Positions 7,844 to 16,377 of a DNA stretch of 64,000 bases are shown here, in pieces. Within the stretch, counting starts at the first letter, position 1; each line of letters starts with the position of its first letter. The DNA comes from an uncultured Eubacteriales bacterium (GTDB lineage Bacteria; Bacillota; Clostridia; Oscillospirales; Oscillospiraceae): contig UQZA01000009.1 of assembly GCA_900545515.1 (NCBI GenBank), positions 24,849 to 88,848 of the forward strand, read 5' to 3'. The notes beneath the pieces were generated by a model that searched no databases, was not told the DNA's origin, and saw only the letters and a program-made list of their open reading frames with translations. The translations under genes were made by a program, and so were the position numbers.

Positions 7844-9786
7844 ATATACAACTTGGACAATACGCAGGCTTCTGCTTTGGCGTGGACCGGGCGGTGAGCA
7901 TGGTGGAGGAAGCCACAAAGGCTGGGGGCACGGTGGTGACCCTGGGGCCCATCATTCATAACCATCATGTGGTGGACCGGTTCCAACGCATGGGGGTGGA
8001 GGTGGCAAACAGCCCGGAGGAGGTCCGGCCGGGGAGTACGGTGGTGCTCCGTGCCCACGGCGTACCCAGGCAGGTGGAGGAGACCCTGGCTGGATTGCCG
8101 GTCCAGGTGGTGGATGCCACCTGCCCCTTTGTCAAGCGGATTCACCGCCTGGTTCAGGAGGCAGAGGCGGAGGGACGGACCCCCGTGATCATCGGTACCC
8201 GCACCCACCCGGAGGTGGTGGGCATTGCCAGCTGGTGCCGGAGGGGCATGGTCTTTGAGGGCCCGGAGGAGCTGGAGCGTTGGGCAGCTTTGCCGGAGAC
8301 TTCTCCAGGTTTGCCGATTTGTCTGGTTTCCCAAACGACCCTCACCGCAAATTTGTGGAATTTGTGCGTCAAAATCGTAAAAAAACAGTTTACTAACTTC
8401 CGAATTTTTGATACAATATGCAAAGCAACAGAATATCGGCAAAAAGAAGCGGCACACATGTCAGAAATCTGTCAAGCTATGGTTGTTGTGGGTGATGCCA
8501 AGAGTTCCAACACGAGCCGTCTTGCGATGATTTGCCGAGAGCACTGCGGAAAGGTGATTCTGGTGGATCAGGCTTCCCAGCTGGAGCCGGATTTCTTCCG
8601 TGGTGTTTCAGATGTTGGAATCACGGCAGGCGCGTCGACGCCGGCGTGGATAATAAAGGAGGTCAACAACACTATGAGCGAAATTACGACAGTTGAGGCT
8701 GGTCAGGAACAGTCCTTCGAGGAGCTTCTGGAGAACTCCATCAAGACTTTAAATACAGGAGATAAGGTAACCGGCGTTGTCACCCACATCGGCGCCACCG
8801 AGGTCCAGGTGGACCTGGGCACCAAGCATGCCGGTTATATTCCCTGCGACGAAGTCAGCACAGATCCTGCCATCAAGCCGGAAGAGGTCCTGAAGGTGGG
8901 CGACGAGATTGAGGTCTTTGTGGTCCGGGTCAACGACCAGGAGGGTACCTGCCAGCTGAGCAAGAAGAAGCTGGATGGCCTGAAAGTCTGGGACAATGTA
9001 AGCGAGGTCTGCGAAAGCAAGGCTGTGGTGGAAGGCAAGATCACGGAAGTGAACAAGGGCGGCTTGGTTGCCAACATGAAGGGCGTCCGGGTGTTTATTC
9101 CCGCCTCTCAGACCGGCATTCCCAAGGGCGGCGATATGACCGGCATGGTGGGCCAGACTGTGCAGATGAAGATCACCGAGGTCAACCGTTCCCGCCGGAG
9201 AGTCATTGGCTCCATCCGGGCCGTGACAGCAGAAGCCCGGAAGGCTGCCATTGAGAAGATCTGGAATGAGATCGAAGTGGGCAAGAAGTACCACGGCGTG
9301 GTGAAGTCCCTGATGCCCTATGGCGCATTTGTGGACATCGGCGGCGTGGACGGTATGGTCCATGTGACGGAGCTGACTTGGGGCCGGATTAAGACTCCTG
9401 CAGATGTGGTAAAGGTGGGCGACGAGATTGATGTCTTTGTCCTCTCCTTTGACCCCGAGAAGCGGAAGATCTCCCTGGGCTGCAAGACGGCGGAGTCCAA
9501 TCCCTGGAATCATTTCCTGGATCAGTTCTCCGTTGGCGATGTGGTTCCGGCTAAGATTGTGAAGCTGATGACCTTCGGCGCATTTGCCGAGATCATTCCC
9601 GGCGTGGACGGCCTGATTCACATTTCTCAGATTGCCGACCGCCGCATCAACAAGCCCGACGATGTGCTGAGCGAAGGCCAGGACGTGACTGTGAAGATCA
9701 TCGACGTGGATGCAGAGAACAAGCGGATTTCTCTGTCCATTCGCGCACTGCTGAACGACCAGGACGAAGCTCCGGTAGAGGAATAA
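7840..9786 (+). CDS. ispH: IspH (HMBPP reductase) fused to S1 RNA-binding domains
   Basis: The N-terminal 280 or so residues are 4-hydroxy-3-methylbut-2-enyl diphosphate reductase, the last enzyme of the MEP isoprenoid pathway. The three [4Fe-4S] cysteines are Cys12 (GFCFGV), Cys95 (DATCPFV) and Cys194 (TICKATEYR), and THPE holds His123 and Glu125. After a short linker, residues from about 300 to 635 form four S1-type OB-fold repeats (for example VEVQVDLGTKHAGYIPCDE and YGAFVDIGGVDGMVHVTEL), resembling ribosomal protein S1. This bifunctional architecture is known in Clostridia. It is coupled to cmk by an ATGA overlap. The S1 half may serve as the organism's S1-like protein; this is inference. 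Confidence 0.95.
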   Translation: MNIQLGQYAGFCFGVDRAVSMVEEATKAGGTVVTLGPIIHNHHVVDRFQRMGVEVANSPEEVRPGSTVVLRAHGVPRQVEETLAGLPVQVVDATCPFVKRIHRLVQEAEAEGRTPVIIGTRTHPEVVGIASWCRRGMVFEGPEELERWAALPETSPGLPICLVSQTTLTANLWNLCVKIVKKQFTNFRIFDTICKATEYRQKEAAHMSEICQAMVVVGDAKSSNTSRLAMICREHCGKVILVDQASQLEPDFFRGVSDVGITAGASTPAWIIKEVNNTMSEITTVEAGQEQSFEELLENSIKTLNTGDKVTGVVTHIGATEVQVDLGTKHAGYIPCDEVSTDPAIKPEEVLKVGDEIEVFVVRVNDQEGTCQLSKKKLDGLKVWDNVSEVCESKAVVEGKITEVNKGGLVANMKGVRVFIPASQTGIPKGGDMTGMVGQTVQMKITEVNRSRRRVIGSIRAVTAEARKAAIEKIWNEIEVGKKYHGVVKSLMPYGAFVDIGGVDGMVHVTELTWGRIKTPADVVKVGDEIDVFVLSFDPEKRKISLGCKTAESNPWNHFLDQFSVGDVVPAKIVKLMTFGAFAEIIPGVDGLIHISQIADRRINKPDDVLSEGQDVTVKIIDVDAENKRISLSIRALLNDQDEAPVEE

Positions 9787-9850
9787 GACAGACTACATAC
9801 CGGGGCTGACTCCTGCCAGCCCCGGTATCGTCGTTGGAGGAATAAATGTT

Positions 9851-10135
9851 ATGGTGAAGCACATTGTCATCTATCAGCTGCGGGAAGACTGTGATAAGCA
9901 GGCTGCCGTACAGGAAATCTCTCAGGCGTTGGAGCCCCTGGTTGGCGTCATTCCTGGCCTCCAGTGGCTGGAGGTCTGCCCCACCTACCAGGGGGATGCG
10001 GATTATGTCCTGTACTCCGAGTTTGACAGCGCCGAGGCTTTGGCCGGATATCAGGTTCACCCGGATCACGTGGCCGCCAAGGAAGTGGTTCATAAATATG
10101 TAGCCACCCGTATGGCTGCGGATTATGAATATTGA
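9851..10135 (+). CDS. Dabb-domain (stress-responsive alpha/beta barrel) protein
   Basis: This 94-residue protein starts MVKHIVIYQLRE and contains LYSEFDSAEALAGYQVHPDHVAAKEVV, the pattern of the Dabb/ferredoxin-like barrel family (about 95-100 residues, usually dimeric). Family members include plant stress proteins and bacterial proteins of unknown role. An SD-like GGAGGAA lies 10 nt upstream. It follows the ispH fusion by 64 bp, within which CCGGGGCTGACTCCTGCCAGCCCCGG-type pairing (split here into two arms around 9800-9826) could form a weak hairpin. Substrate and role are unknown. Confidence 0.8.
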   Translation: MVKHIVIYQLREDCDKQAAVQEISQALEPLVGVIPGLQWLEVCPTYQGDADYVLYSEFDSAEALAGYQVHPDHVAAKEVVHKYVATRMAADYEY

Positions 10136-10394
10136 TTTTCTATCAATTGGGTGGGCTGGGGTTGCTTTCCCATAAGCTTTGAGACAACTCCGGCTACCCC
10201 GATCATCGTGGGCGCCTCCGGGCGCGACGGTTCAATCGCATCAGTGCAAGGACTCGTACTTGCTGGATAGACTCAGAATATCCTGCCGGTACGAGTCTTT
10301 CTTTGCCGCCATGGTTCGACCCATTTGTTCTGCTTTCGCGGGACGGCTCCCGTGAAAGATCAAGCCCCATTATTTACAAAGGAGCTGTTCACTT
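10136..10394. other. intergenic region with several hairpins upstream of the MFS gene
   Basis: No gene is seen. The region holds, in order, a GTTG/CAAC hairpin containing CTTTGAGACAAC (about 10161-10188), a GCGCC/GGCGC stem-loop (10212-10225), a terminator-like hairpin (10251-10297, listed separately) and a TTTC/CGGGA..TCCCG/GAAA hairpin (10334-10357) shortly before the MFS ribosome-binding site. These could form a regulatory leader, but I recognise no known riboswitch. Confidence 0.4.
10251..10304 (+). terminator. terminator-like hairpin or attenuator upstream of MFS gene
   Basis: GACTCGTAC (10251-10259) pairs perfectly with GTACGAGTC (10289-10297), followed by TTTCTTT. The 29-nt loop contains a further GGATA/TATCC stem. 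Confidence 0.5.
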
Positions 10395-11606
10395 GTGGAA
10401 AATACCACCCAAAAGACAAACATCCGTTGGCTTTATCTGGCAGTGGGTACCTTTGCTATGCTTTTTGCAGGCATTCTCTATGCCTGGTCCATTTTAAAGG
10501 CCCCCTTTTCCGTGGAATTTGGCTGGTCGCCCTCTGATCTGACCCTCAATTTTACCATCACCATGTCATTTTTTTGCATGGGAGGCCTTCTGGGCGCCCA
10601 GATATCCAAGCGTATGGGTTCCCGTTTTGCCATTGTCATTTCAGGCCTTTTGGCCTCTGGCGGTTTTGCCTTGACCTCTCTTCTGACTGGGACTTCTGTG
10701 GCTCTGCTGTACCTGGCCTATGGATTTTTGGCAGGTCTGGGCATTGGGATTTCATACAATGTGGTGGTGGCTACGGTCAGCGCCTGGTTCCCGGATAAAA
10801 AGGGACTCTGCTCCGGCTGCCTGATGATGGGCTTTGGGGCCAGTGCCCTGGTTTTGGGCAATTGGGCCAGTTCCATGTTTGAGGGCGCTATGGGCTGGCG
10901 AAGGACCTATGTGATTTTGGGTTTGGCCTTGGGTGCGGTGCTGATCCTAACGGGTTTGATTCTGAAGCGGCCCGCCGCCAATCAGGTATTTCCCAGGGTG
11001 AACAAGGCCGAAGAATCATCTCAAGTCCAGGACTTTACCTCCGGGGAGATGCTCCGCCGCCCCAGCTTCTGGATGGCGTTCTTCTATCTGGTGTGCCTGT
11101 CTGCTGTGGGTAGCTCCGTGATCAGCTTTGCTCGTGATTTGGCCCTGTCTGTAGGGGCGCCAGCTGCACTGGCTACCTCGCTGGTAGGCGCTCTGTCCAT
11201 CTGCAATGGCCTGGGCCGAATGGCCACTGGCGCTGCCTTCGATGCCCTGGGCAGACGGAAGACCATGCTCATTGCCAACTGTCTCACCATTTGTGCCGCC
11301 GGAGCGATCCTCATTGCCATGTTGACTGGTACCTTGGCGCTGTGTGTTTTGGGACTGTGCTTGACGGGACTGAGCTATGGCTCCTGCTCCACCACCACGG
11401 CCACATTCCCCGCTGTGTTCTATGGCATGAAGCATTATCCCACCAATGTGGCCTATATGACGTTCAATCTCATGGGCGGCTCTCTGGTGGCCACCCTGTC
11501 CAGTCTGCTACTGACCGCCACCGGAGGCTATGTGGCGCCCTTCCTCCTCCTTCTGGGCTTGACGGTGGTGGCCTTGGGCCTGAATTTGGCGCTCCGGAAG
11601 CCGTGA
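10395..11606 (+). CDS. MFS transporter, oxalate/formate antiporter (OFA) type
   Basis: This 403-residue protein has about 12 hydrophobic helices and the OFA-family N-terminus (RWLYLAVGTFAMLFAGILYAWSI...FGWSPSDLTLNFTI). A GTG start at 10395 is supported by AAAGGAG about 10 nt upstream. OFA-type carriers exchange or take up small carboxylates, but the substrate cannot be told from sequence. The gene stands alone: terminator-like structures lie before it, and a clear terminator lies after it facing the leftward cluster. Reading a specific oxalate function into it would be unsupported. Confidence 0.85.
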   Translation: MENTTQKTNIRWLYLAVGTFAMLFAGILYAWSILKAPFSVEFGWSPSDLTLNFTITMSFFCMGGLLGAQISKRMGSRFAIVISGLLASGGFALTSLLTGTSVALLYLAYGFLAGLGIGISYNVVVATVSAWFPDKKGLCSGCLMMGFGASALVLGNWASSMFEGAMGWRRTYVILGLALGAVLILTGLILKRPAANQVFPRVNKAEESSQVQDFTSGEMLRRPSFWMAFFYLVCLSAVGSSVISFARDLALSVGAPAALATSLVGALSICNGLGRMATGAAFDALGRRKTMLIANCLTICAAGAILIAMLTGTLALCVLGLCLTGLSYGSCSTTTATFPAVFYGMKHYPTNVAYMTFNLMGGSLVATLSSLLLTATGGYVAPFLLLLGLTVVALGLNLALRKP

Positions 11607-11652
11607 TGCGCCGGTAAGCGTTTTGCCGGGGCGATACCAATGGACAAAGACT

Positions 11653-11695
11653 GAGGCACCCTCCGTCTGGAGAGTGCCTCAATTGCACTTTTTCA
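11653..11695 (+). terminator. intrinsic terminator after MFS gene
   Basis: GAGGCACCCTCC (11653-11664) pairs with GGAGAGTGCCTC (11669-11680) with one mismatch, followed by AATTGCACTTTTT. Confidence 0.8.
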
Positions 11696-11699
11696 CCAT

Positions 11700-11885
11700 C
11701 TAGGCATGACTGCTTATTCTTTCTGGACCGCTTTGACCAGCATCCTGTCTCGCGTCAGTGGGCATTTCATCAAGCAGCATGCCGCGGTGATTTCCGAACG
11801 CCAGGCGTTTTACGATGGGAAAGCCCAGCTTCAGATCGATGTCCCGGACGTTCTGCTCCCGTAGGCCGGTTTCCACGGTGAACAT
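11700..11885 (-). CDS. short hypothetical protein downstream of the Lar-like gene
   Basis: This 61-codon ORF starts ATG three bases after the stop of the zinc-finger gene. Its first 40 codons (MFTVETGLREQNVRDIDLKLGF...) use GC-rich third positions like real genes here; the end is less convincing. No family is recognised, and it could be a truncated or spurious gene. Confidence 0.35.
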   Translation of the reverse strand: MFTVETGLREQNVRDIDLKLGFPIVKRLAFGNHRGMLLDEMPTDARQDAGQSGPERISSHA

Positions 11886-11888
11886 GGG

Positions 11889-12113
11889 TCATTCCCCGGG
11901 CCGCATGTGGATGACCTTGCCCATGTTCCACAGGGCGGCGGAGCGGCGCTCGGCCTCTTCCTGCTCTTCTGGGTTGGCGTATTCCACATAGGCGGTGTGG
12001 GCCCCGCAGTCCAGGCACTCCACATAGACGCACCAGCCGCCCTCATGGCAGAGGGCGCCTACGCCCCGGCAGTCCGGGCATTCTTCCAGCTCCAGGGGAT
12101 TACGATCTTTCAT
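11889..12113 (-). CDS. Lar-like small zinc-binding protein
   Basis: This is a 74-residue protein with the layout ECPDCRG..., CLDCGA and ...ALWNMGKV, which matches the Lar (restriction-alleviation-like) family pattern of two CxxC pairs followed by a WN motif. Such proteins are common in phages and bacterial genomes, often of unknown role. ATG at 12113 is supported by GAGGAG 7 nt upstream. It lies 10 bp downstream of the ABC-F gene in the same orientation. A specific anti-restriction function is not implied by this match. Confidence 0.65.
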   Translation of the reverse strand: MKDRNPLELEECPDCRGVGALCHEGGWCVYVECLDCGAHTAYVEYANPEEQEEAERRSAALWNMGKVIHMRPGE

Positions 12114-12123
12114 AACGATCTCC

Positions 12124-13731
12124 TCATTTCTGATTTTTTTGACTTTCCATCCACGCCAGGTAATCGTCATAGGTGCCGATCCGGTCCACAATGGTTCCGT
12201 CGGGCTGGAAGGCGATGACTCGGTTGCAGACGGTTTGGAGCAGCTCGTGGTCATGGCTGGCCAGGAGCACCACTCCGGGGAAGGCCATAAGGCCCTTGTT
12301 CACCGCCTGGATGGACTCCATGTCCAGGTGGTTGGTGGGCTGGTCCAAAAGGACCACATTGGCTCCCGAGAGCATCATCTTGGAGAGCATGCACCGGACC
12401 TTCTCTCCGCCGGACAGGACGTTCACCGGTTTGAACACGTCCTCGCCGGAAAACAGCATCCGGCCCAGGAAGCCGCGGAGGTAGACATCGTCCTTCTTGG
12501 CCGAGTACTGGCGAATCCAGTCCACCAGCTCCATGGTGCAGCCCTCAAAGTATTCGGTGTTGTCCTTGGGCAGATAGCTGCGGGAGGTGGACACGCCCCA
12601 TTTGATGGAGCCCTCGTCCGGATCCAGTTCGCCCATGAGAATTTTGAAGAGGGTGGTCTGGGCCAGCTCGTTTTCGCCCACGAAAGCGATTTTGTCGGTT
12701 TTCCCCAGGGTGAAGTACACATTGTCCAGGAGCTTCACCCCGTCCACGGTTTTGGAGATGTTTTTTACCGTGAGAATGTCTTTGCCCAGGTCCCGCTCTG
12801 GCTGAAAGCCCACGAAGGGGTAGCGGCGGGTGGAGCAAGGGATTTCCTCCACAGTCAGCTTGTCCAGCAGCTTCCGGCGGGAGGTGGCCTGCTTGCTCTT
12901 GGACTTGTTGGCGGCAAAGCGGGAGATGAAGGCCTGGAGCTCCTCGATCTTCTCCTGATTCCGCTTGTTCTTGTTTTTCAGCAGGGACTGCACCAGCTGG
13001 CTGGACTCGTACCAGAAGTCGTAATTGCCCACGTACATCTTGATTTTGCCGTAATCAATGTCCACAATGTGGGTGCAGACCGTGTTGAGGAAGTGGCGGT
13101 CGTGGGAGACCACAATCACGGTGCCGGGGAAGTCCAGGAGGAAATCCTCTAGCCAGTTGATGGACTCAATGTCCAGGTTATTGGTGGGCTCGTCCAGCAT
13201 CACAATGTCCGGATTACCAAAGAGAGCCTGAGCCAGAAGAACCTTCACCTTGACCCGGGGGTCAGTGTCTGCCATGGAGTCCTGGTGCAGCTCTGTGGGG
13301 ACTCCCAGGCCCTGGAGAATCTGGCTGGCGTCGGACTCCGCCTCCCAGCCCCCCAGCTCGGCAAATTCCGCCTCCAATTCTGAGGCCCGCAGGCCGTCCT
13401 CGTCGGAAAAATCGGGCTTTTCATAGAGGGCGTCCTTCTCTTTCCCCACCCGGTACAGCCGCTCGTTGCCCATGATCACGGTATCCAGCACCGTGTGGGC
13501 GTCATAGGCAAACTGATCCTGCTTCAGGACGGACATGCGGACACCGGGTTGGATGGAAATGGCTCCGGAGGTGGAGTCCAGCTCCCCGGAGAGAATCCGC
13601 AGGAAGGTGGATTTTCCGGCTCCGTTGGCGCCAATGATGCCGTAGCAGTTCCCGGCGGTAAATTGCAGGTCGACCCGCTGGAACAGCCACTGGCCGCCAA
13701 ATTGCATGCTAAGGTTGTTGACTGTAATCAT
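12124..13731 (-). CDS. ABC-F family ATPase (YkpA/YbiT type)
   Basis: This soluble protein of 535 residues has two ABC ATPase domains and no membrane segments, the ABC-F layout; members act on the ribosome. Domain 1 has an intact Walker A (GANGAGKST) and Walker B (MLDEPTNNLD), followed by the lysine-rich interdomain linker (KNKNKRNQEKIEEL). Domain 2 is degenerate: the Walker A position reads GENELAQTT, and the Walker B reads LLDQPTNHLD with Gln at the catalytic Glu. Similar degeneration occurs in the YkpA/YbiT subgroup. An SD AAAGGAA precedes ATG 13731. It sits between a metalloprotease-like gene and the zinc-finger gene, probably one operon. Confidence 0.88.
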   Translation of the reverse strand: MITVNNLSMQFGGQWLFQRVDLQFTAGNCYGIIGANGAGKSTFLRILSGELDSTSGAISIQPGVRMSVLKQDQFAYDAHTVLDTVIMGNERLYRVGKEKDALYEKPDFSDEDGLRASELEAEFAELGGWEAESDASQILQGLGVPTELHQDSMADTDPRVKVKVLLAQALFGNPDIVMLDEPTNNLDIESINWLEDFLLDFPGTVIVVSHDRHFLNTVCTHIVDIDYGKIKMYVGNYDFWYESSQLVQSLLKNKNKRNQEKIEELQAFISRFAANKSKSKQATSRRKLLDKLTVEEIPCSTRRYPFVGFQPERDLGKDILTVKNISKTVDGVKLLDNVYFTLGKTDKIAFVGENELAQTTLFKILMGELDPDEGSIKWGVSTSRSYLPKDNTEYFEGCTMELVDWIRQYSAKKDDVYLRGFLGRMLFSGEDVFKPVNVLSGGEKVRCMLSKMMLSGANVVLLDQPTNHLDMESIQAVNKGLMAFPGVVLLASHDHELLQTVCNRVIAFQPDGTIVDRIGTYDDYLAWMESQKNQK

Positions 13732-13749
13732 GATATGGGGGTTCCTTTC

Positions 13750-14211
13750 TCATGGGATGTTCTTGAGTCCGTCATAGAGGGCGGTAAACGAGGGCTTCCC
13801 CTGGCAGCGGCCAAAGGACAGGGCCCGGTTTGATCCGAATTCCAGGAGAAAACACTTGGTCAGCTCCTCCACCGTCTGCTCCAGCGCGGTGAAGAACTGG
13901 GTGTAGGCAAAGGATTGGGCCGGGGAGTCCTCTGGCCAAATGCTGGTGATTAGGGACTCGGTGACCTGATCCAGGGGATACATTTTGAGGTGCATCAGCT
14001 CGTGGATGATGACCTCTTCTAAGTTTTCCTGCTTGGGATGGGTCCAGTTGAGCAGGAGGATTGCCTTCTTGTCGTCGCAATCCACCTGGAAATCTCCTGT
14101 TTTTTTCCAGGATGGATCGTCCACCAGCTGCAGACGGATGTCCCAGTCCGGATTCAGCCGCAGTTTTTTGCACCATTTGTCGAAAAGCGCTTCGATTTCT
14201 CTGCGCTCCAT
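13750..14211 (-). CDS. HExxH metalloprotease-like protein
   Basis: This 153-residue protein contains HELMHLKMYPLD, an HExxH zinc motif, within IIHELMHLKM near the middle. Its size and layout are like SprT-type or DUF45-like small metallopeptidases, but I cannot place it in a named family. The start at 14211 (MERREIEALF) is chosen because GGAGGAG precedes it; a longer in-frame extension lacks coding character. It is the first gene of the leftward cluster and ends 18 bp before the ABC-F gene. Substrate is unknown. Confidence 0.7.
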   Translation of the reverse strand: MERREIEALFDKWCKKLRLNPDWDIRLQLVDDPSWKKTGDFQVDCDDKKAILLLNWTHPKQENLEEVIIHELMHLKMYPLDQVTESLITSIWPEDSPAQSFAYTQFFTALEQTVEELTKCFLLEFGSNRALSFGRCQGKPSFTALYDGLKNIP

Positions 14212-14296
14212 TGCAACTCCTCCTGTACGAAATATGGAATTCCTGGACAGTATACCACAAATCCCAGGGGAAGGAAACATTTTTTCCAAAACCCCC

Positions 14297-14356
14297 TTGC
14301 TTTTTTCCGGAAGAGGGCTATAATAAGGGTTAGCACTCTGATGGGAAGAGTGCTAA
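14297..14356 (+). promoter_or_regulatory. htpG promoter with perfect CIRCE operator
   Basis: A -10 TATAAT (14319-14324) with a weak -35 TTGCTT (14297-14302, 16-bp spacer) is followed by the inverted repeat TTAGCACTC-N9-GAGTGCTAA (14330-14356). This is an exact CIRCE element, the HrcA repressor operator, lying at the predicted transcription start. Confidence 0.92.
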
Positions 14357-14390
14357 CCCCAATCAAATTCATCATAAGGATGTGACGTAT

Positions 14391-16295
14391 ATGGAAAAGC
14401 AACAATTTCGGGCAGAGTCCAAGCGGCTGCTGGACTTAATGATCAACTCCATTTACACCCACAAGGAGATTTTCCTCCGGGAGATCATCTCCAACGCCTC
14501 TGACGCCATGGACAAGCTGGCTTACCAGGCCCTCACCGATGAAAAGGTGGGCCTCAACCGGGACGATTTTGCTGTCTCCATTCAGCGGGACCCCAAGCAT
14601 GGGATCCTCACCGTCTCCGACAACGGCATAGGCATGAGCAAAGAGGAGATGGAGGAGAATCTGGGCACCATCTGCAAATCCGGCTCTCTGGATTTTAAGG
14701 AGAAGATGGACAAGCAGGAGACGATTGACATCATCGGCCAGTTCGGCGTGGGCTTCTACTCCGCTTTTATGGTGGCCGACACGGTGACGGTGATTTCCCG
14801 GCGGTACGGCTCCGAGGAGGCCTGGATGTGGCAGTCCAGCGGCGCCGACGGATACACCATGCAGCCTGCCCAACGGGAGGCCGCCGGTACCGACGTCATC
14901 ATGAAGCTGAAGGCCGACACCGAGGATGAGAAATACAGCCGGTTCCTGGAGGAGTACGAGCTGCGGGAGCTGGTTCGGAAGTACTCCGATTATATCCGCT
15001 ACCCCATCCGTATGGAGGTCACCAAGTCCCGCCCCAAGGAGCAGACGGAGGAGGAGAAAAAGGAGGACAAGGCCCCGGAGTACGAGGAGTACACCGAGGT
15101 GGATACCCTCAACTCTATGGTCCCCCTGTGGCAGCGGAACAAAAAGGACGTGACCGATGAGGAGTATGACGCCTTCTACCGGGAGAAGTTCTTTGACTAT
15201 GAGAAGCCCACCTGCCACCTGCACCTGAGTGTGGAGGGGGCGGTCACCTATCAGGCGCTGCTGTATGTGCCCGGCCGGGCTCCCTATGATTTTTACACCA
15301 AGGATTATAAGAAGGGCTTGCAGCTCTATTCCTCCGGTGTCCTCATTATGGAAAACTGCGAGGATCTGCTGCCGGATCACTTCCGGTTCGTCCGGGGCAT
15401 TGTGGATTCCCAGGATCTGTCGCTCAACATCAGCCGAGAGATGCTCCAGCACAACCGGCAGCTGACCTTCATTGCAAATAACCTGGAGAAGAAGATCAAA
15501 AATGAGCTGCTGGACTTGATGAAACATGACCGGGAGGCCTACGAGAAGTTTTACGCCGCCTTTGGCCGCCAGCTGAAATACGGCACCGTGGCCGATTACG
15601 GCGCTCATAAGGAGGCCTGCCAGGATTTGCTCCTATTCTGGTCCAACAAGGAAGGGAAGCTGGTGAGTCTCCAGGCCTATGTGGACGCCATGGCCGAAGG
15701 CCAGGAGAAGATCTATTTTGCCCCCGGCGAGAGCAAGGACCGTCTGGCCAAGCTGCCCCAGGTGGAGACCCTCAGTCAGAAGGGCTACGATGTGCTGCTC
15801 TTTACGGAGGATGTGGATGAGTTCATCCCCCAGACCCTCATGAAGTATGGGGAGAAATCCTTCTGTAACGTCACCACCGATGATCTGGGTCTGGAGACGG
15901 AGGAGGAGAAGAAGCAGACCCAGGAGAAGGCGGAGTCCCTGAAGGATGTGCTGTCCTTCGTGAAGGAGGCACTGGGCGAGCAGGTGAAAGAGGTGCGTCT
16001 GTCCAACAGCCTGGGCGGCTACCCTGTGAGTCTGGCGCCGGATGCAGGCATGAGCTTCGAGATGGAGAAATACATGAAGCGGGTGAACCCGGAATTTGCC
16101 TACACCCCTGGCCGGATTCTGGAGTTAAATGCAGAGCATCCCGTCTTCCAGGTTATGGAGGCCGCCGTCACGGCTGACCCGGAGAAGGCGAAAGACTATG
16201 CCAAGCTTCTCTATGGCCAGGCCCTGCTCATGGCAGACCTTCCCCTGGAGGACCCCATGGCTTACTCCGAGCTGGTTTGCAAGCTGATGAAATAA
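14391..16295 (+). CDS. htpG: molecular chaperone HtpG (Hsp90)
   Basis: HtpG is the bacterial Hsp90, an ATP-dependent dimeric cytosolic chaperone. The N-terminal GHKL ATPase motifs are visible: EIISNASDAMDKL, DNGIGM, and GQFGVGFYS (residues about 30-130), followed by the middle and C-terminal dimerisation domains; 634 residues is typical. ATG 14391 is chosen since GTG 14382 would lie 1 nt from AAGGA. Regulation is directly visible as a CIRCE element, so HrcA repression is expected. The gene ends in a strong terminator and appears monocistronic. Confidence 0.96.
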   Translation: MEKQQFRAESKRLLDLMINSIYTHKEIFLREIISNASDAMDKLAYQALTDEKVGLNRDDFAVSIQRDPKHGILTVSDNGIGMSKEEMEENLGTICKSGSLDFKEKMDKQETIDIIGQFGVGFYSAFMVADTVTVISRRYGSEEAWMWQSSGADGYTMQPAQREAAGTDVIMKLKADTEDEKYSRFLEEYELRELVRKYSDYIRYPIRMEVTKSRPKEQTEEEKKEDKAPEYEEYTEVDTLNSMVPLWQRNKKDVTDEEYDAFYREKFFDYEKPTCHLHLSVEGAVTYQALLYVPGRAPYDFYTKDYKKGLQLYSSGVLIMENCEDLLPDHFRFVRGIVDSQDLSLNISREMLQHNRQLTFIANNLEKKIKNELLDLMKHDREAYEKFYAAFGRQLKYGTVADYGAHKEACQDLLLFWSNKEGKLVSLQAYVDAMAEGQEKIYFAPGESKDRLAKLPQVETLSQKGYDVLLFTEDVDEFIPQTLMKYGEKSFCNVTTDDLGLETEEEKKQTQEKAESLKDVLSFVKEALGEQVKEVRLSNSLGGYPVSLAPDAGMSFEMEKYMKRVNPEFAYTPGRILELNAEHPVFQVMEAAVTADPEKAKDYAKLLYGQALLMADLPLEDPMAYSELVCKLMK

Positions 16296-16308
16296 ACCTT
16301 GATTTGTA

Positions 16309-16357
16309 AAAAACACCCCTGGGGAAGGGCTGCATGGCGTTTCCCCAGGGGTGTTTT
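16309..16357 (+). terminator. intrinsic terminator after htpG
   Basis: AAACACCCCTGGGGAA pairs with TTCCCCAGGGGTGTTT around a 14-nt loop, with A and T runs on both sides, so it could work in either direction. Confidence 0.9.
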
Positions 16358-16377
16358 GCATCATTTCTTTTGCAATG

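Noticed and set aside
10251..10394. Oxalate- or formate-responsive riboswitch upstream of the OFA transporter
   Set aside because: Hairpins exist, but no known riboswitch core is recognised and the transporter's substrate is not established.
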